DNA from: Syntrophomonadaceae bacterium
GTDB lineage: Bacteria > Bacillota > Syntrophomonadia > Syntrophomonadales > Syntrophomonadaceae
NCBI GenBank assembly: GCA_028686565.1
Contig: JAQUBU010000179.1
Span: forward strand, 1-5,213
Direction of reading: 5' to 3'
Length of the DNA stretch: 5,213 bases
Shown: positions 4,234-5,213 of the stretch, piece by piece
How positions within the stretch are numbered: position 1 is the first letter of the stretch
Layout: each line of letters begins with the position of its first letter
The notes under the pieces: generated by a model
What the model was told of the DNA's origin: nothing
Seen by the model: the letters and a program-made list of their open reading frames with translations, nothing else
The model's database searches: none
Position numbers and translations under genes: made by a program

Positions 4234-5213
4234 CTATTCTTCTTCCTCCCAGAGATCGGAACGCTCCGACAGCCAGGCCGCTATTTCCGGGAATACCCGA
4301 TCCCTGGCAATTTCGCCTAATACCAGCCCGCCGTGCCCGACCGGGAACTCCAGATAAGTCTTGTCATTGCCGCTCAGATAAGTCAGCGCTGCGGCAGTCT
4401 GGTGAGGCATAACGATATGATCCCGCAATCCAACCATTGCCAGAATGTTTGCCTCAATACGCTGTAATAGTACACGTCTCCCCCTCATAACTACCTGGTT
4501 CTTGATAAGCTTGTTGCCTTGATAAAAATCCCTGATCCAATCCCGGTAAGCTCCCCCGGGAAAGTTTATATTGTCACTGGCCCACTTGTTAAGAACCTTC
4601 CAAAAATGAATGGGTTTGTCCTCTTCTATGGTTTTCCAAAGCCGGGTATAAGTCCCCCAGTAATTGGCCATTGGATTCAGCATCCTGGTGCCCCAGTCGA
4701 TGAAGTCTTTGGGAATGAGTTCCATCGCATCAGCTATCCGATCCGGGTCATAACCGCGAGCCTTGAGCCATACATCATAAGTCCCTGCTTCGTTAAATTC
4801 TATAGGTGCTGCCAGATAAACCAAATTTCTGAGCTTGGGTTTATTAAACAAAGCCGCGTACAGGGTGGACATGGTCCCGCCCATACAATAACCAATTATC
4901 GAAACATCACGGGAACGAGCAAACTTGGCTACTCTTTTTACCGAAGGAGCAATATAGTCGAAAACCAGATCAGCATAGCCCAAATCCCGATCTTCCCATT
5001 CAAATTCTCCCCAATCCAGCAAATAGACATCAAAACCCTCATTAACCAGATACTCTATTAGACTGGAACCTGGGGTCAGATCCAAAACATAAGGTTTGTT
5101 GATAAGTGCATAAATTAGAAGAATGGGTGTGCGGTATTTTCTTTCACTCGAGGAACGATAATGATATAGCTGGGATTTGTTTTTACTCCAGATTGTTTCC
5201 TTAGGTGAACAGC
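4234..5213 (-). CDS. phaC: PHA (polyhydroxyalkanoate) synthase PhaC, class III/IV type (partial, 5' end missing)
   Basis: PhaC polymerises (R)-3-hydroxyacyl-CoA into polyhydroxyalkanoate on the surface of storage granules, releasing CoA. The reading frame is open to the right edge (first full codon 5209-5211), giving 325 visible residues. A TTG at 5083-5085 is not the start, because the family sequence continues upstream as TPILLIYALINKPYVLDL. The alpha/beta-hydrolase catalytic triad is visible: Cys109 in the lipase-like box GYCMGGT, Asp264 in GLRDHIVMP and His293 in PVGHGGLV (numbered from the first visible residue). Compared with Allochromatium PhaC (Cys149, Asp302, His331; 355 residues), about 38-40 residues are missing at the N-terminus. 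The short length fits class III or IV synthases, which need a PhaE or PhaR partner; that gene is not in the window and may lie upstream, to the right. The C-terminus ends in an acidic EEEE tail. The stop codon is 8 bases from the terminator, so phaC is the last gene of its transcription unit. Confidence 0.93.
   Translation of the reverse strand, partial: CSPKETIWSKNKSQLYHYRSSSERKYRTPILLIYALINKPYVLDLTPGSSLIEYLVNEGFDVYLLDWGEFEWEDRDLGYADLVFDYIAPSVKRVAKFARSRDVSIIGYCMGGTMSTLYAALFNKPKLRNLVYLAAPIEFNEAGTYDVWLKARGYDPDRIADAMELIPKDFIDWGTRMLNPMANYWGTYTRLWKTIEEDKPIHFWKVLNKWASDNINFPGGAYRDWIRDFYQGNKLIKNQVVMRGRRVLLQRIEANILAMVGLRDHIVMPHQTAAALTYLSGNDKTYLEFPVGHGGLVLGEIARDRVFPEIAAWLSERSDLWEEEE

Noticed and set aside
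4519..5061. 180-codon open frame on the plus strand opposite phaC
   Set aside because: It mirrors a well-conserved phaC and its translation shows no domain; the long open stretch is a by-product of the coding strand's composition.
5083..5085. TTG as the phaC start, giving a 283-residue protein
   Set aside because: Family sequence continues in frame upstream to the window edge (INKPYVLDL and earlier), so the gene is simply cut by the edge.

Overview
The window looks like chromosome from an anaerobic, spore-lineage Firmicute (Clostridia). The combination of a spore photoproduct lyase, a ThrRS-like/uridine-kinase fusion protein and a short PhaC-type polyhydroxyalkanoate synthase, with moderately AT-rich DNA and strong GGAGG-type ribosome binding sites, would fit a Syntrophomonas-like organism that stores PHB. 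That assignment is inference from gene content; no marker gene here proves it.

Layout, left to right. (1) 1-201, minus: 5' end of a response regulator that runs off the left edge. (2) 202-641: gene-free divergent spacer with a dense cluster of inverted repeats at 251-349, two of which are mutually exclusive. (3) 642-1667, plus: spore photoproduct lyase (splB), which has alanine where the well-studied Bacillus-type enzymes carry the H-donor cysteine. (4) 1660-3330, minus: 556-residue protein with TGS and ThrRS-like second domains joined to a uridine-kinase-type P-loop kinase; it converges on splB with an 8-bp overlap and no visible terminator. (5) 3331-3512: divergent spacer with a promoter candidate for each flanking gene. 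(6) 3513-4037, plus: small soluble lytic transglycosylase. An upstream TTG at 3456 is better read as part of a TTGACA -35 box. (7) 4038-4233: convergent spacer with a structured, T-run-ending element and a strong bidirectional terminator. (8) 4234-5213, minus: PHA synthase phaC, cut at its 5' end by the right edge but open to the edge.

Neighbouring genes are on alternating strands (-, +, -, +, -), so no operon is visible and each complete gene appears to be its own transcription unit. The genes share no single pathway; the themes are UV-lesion repair in spores, nucleoside phosphorylation, peptidoglycan cleavage, carbon storage and two-component signalling.

I found no mobile element, CRISPR array, tRNA/rRNA or defence cassette, and no convincing new multi-gene system. 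The points most worth following are the active-site substitutions in the lyase, the loss of all four expected metal ligands in the ThrRS-like domain of the kinase fusion, and two non-coding stretches with competing secondary structures.
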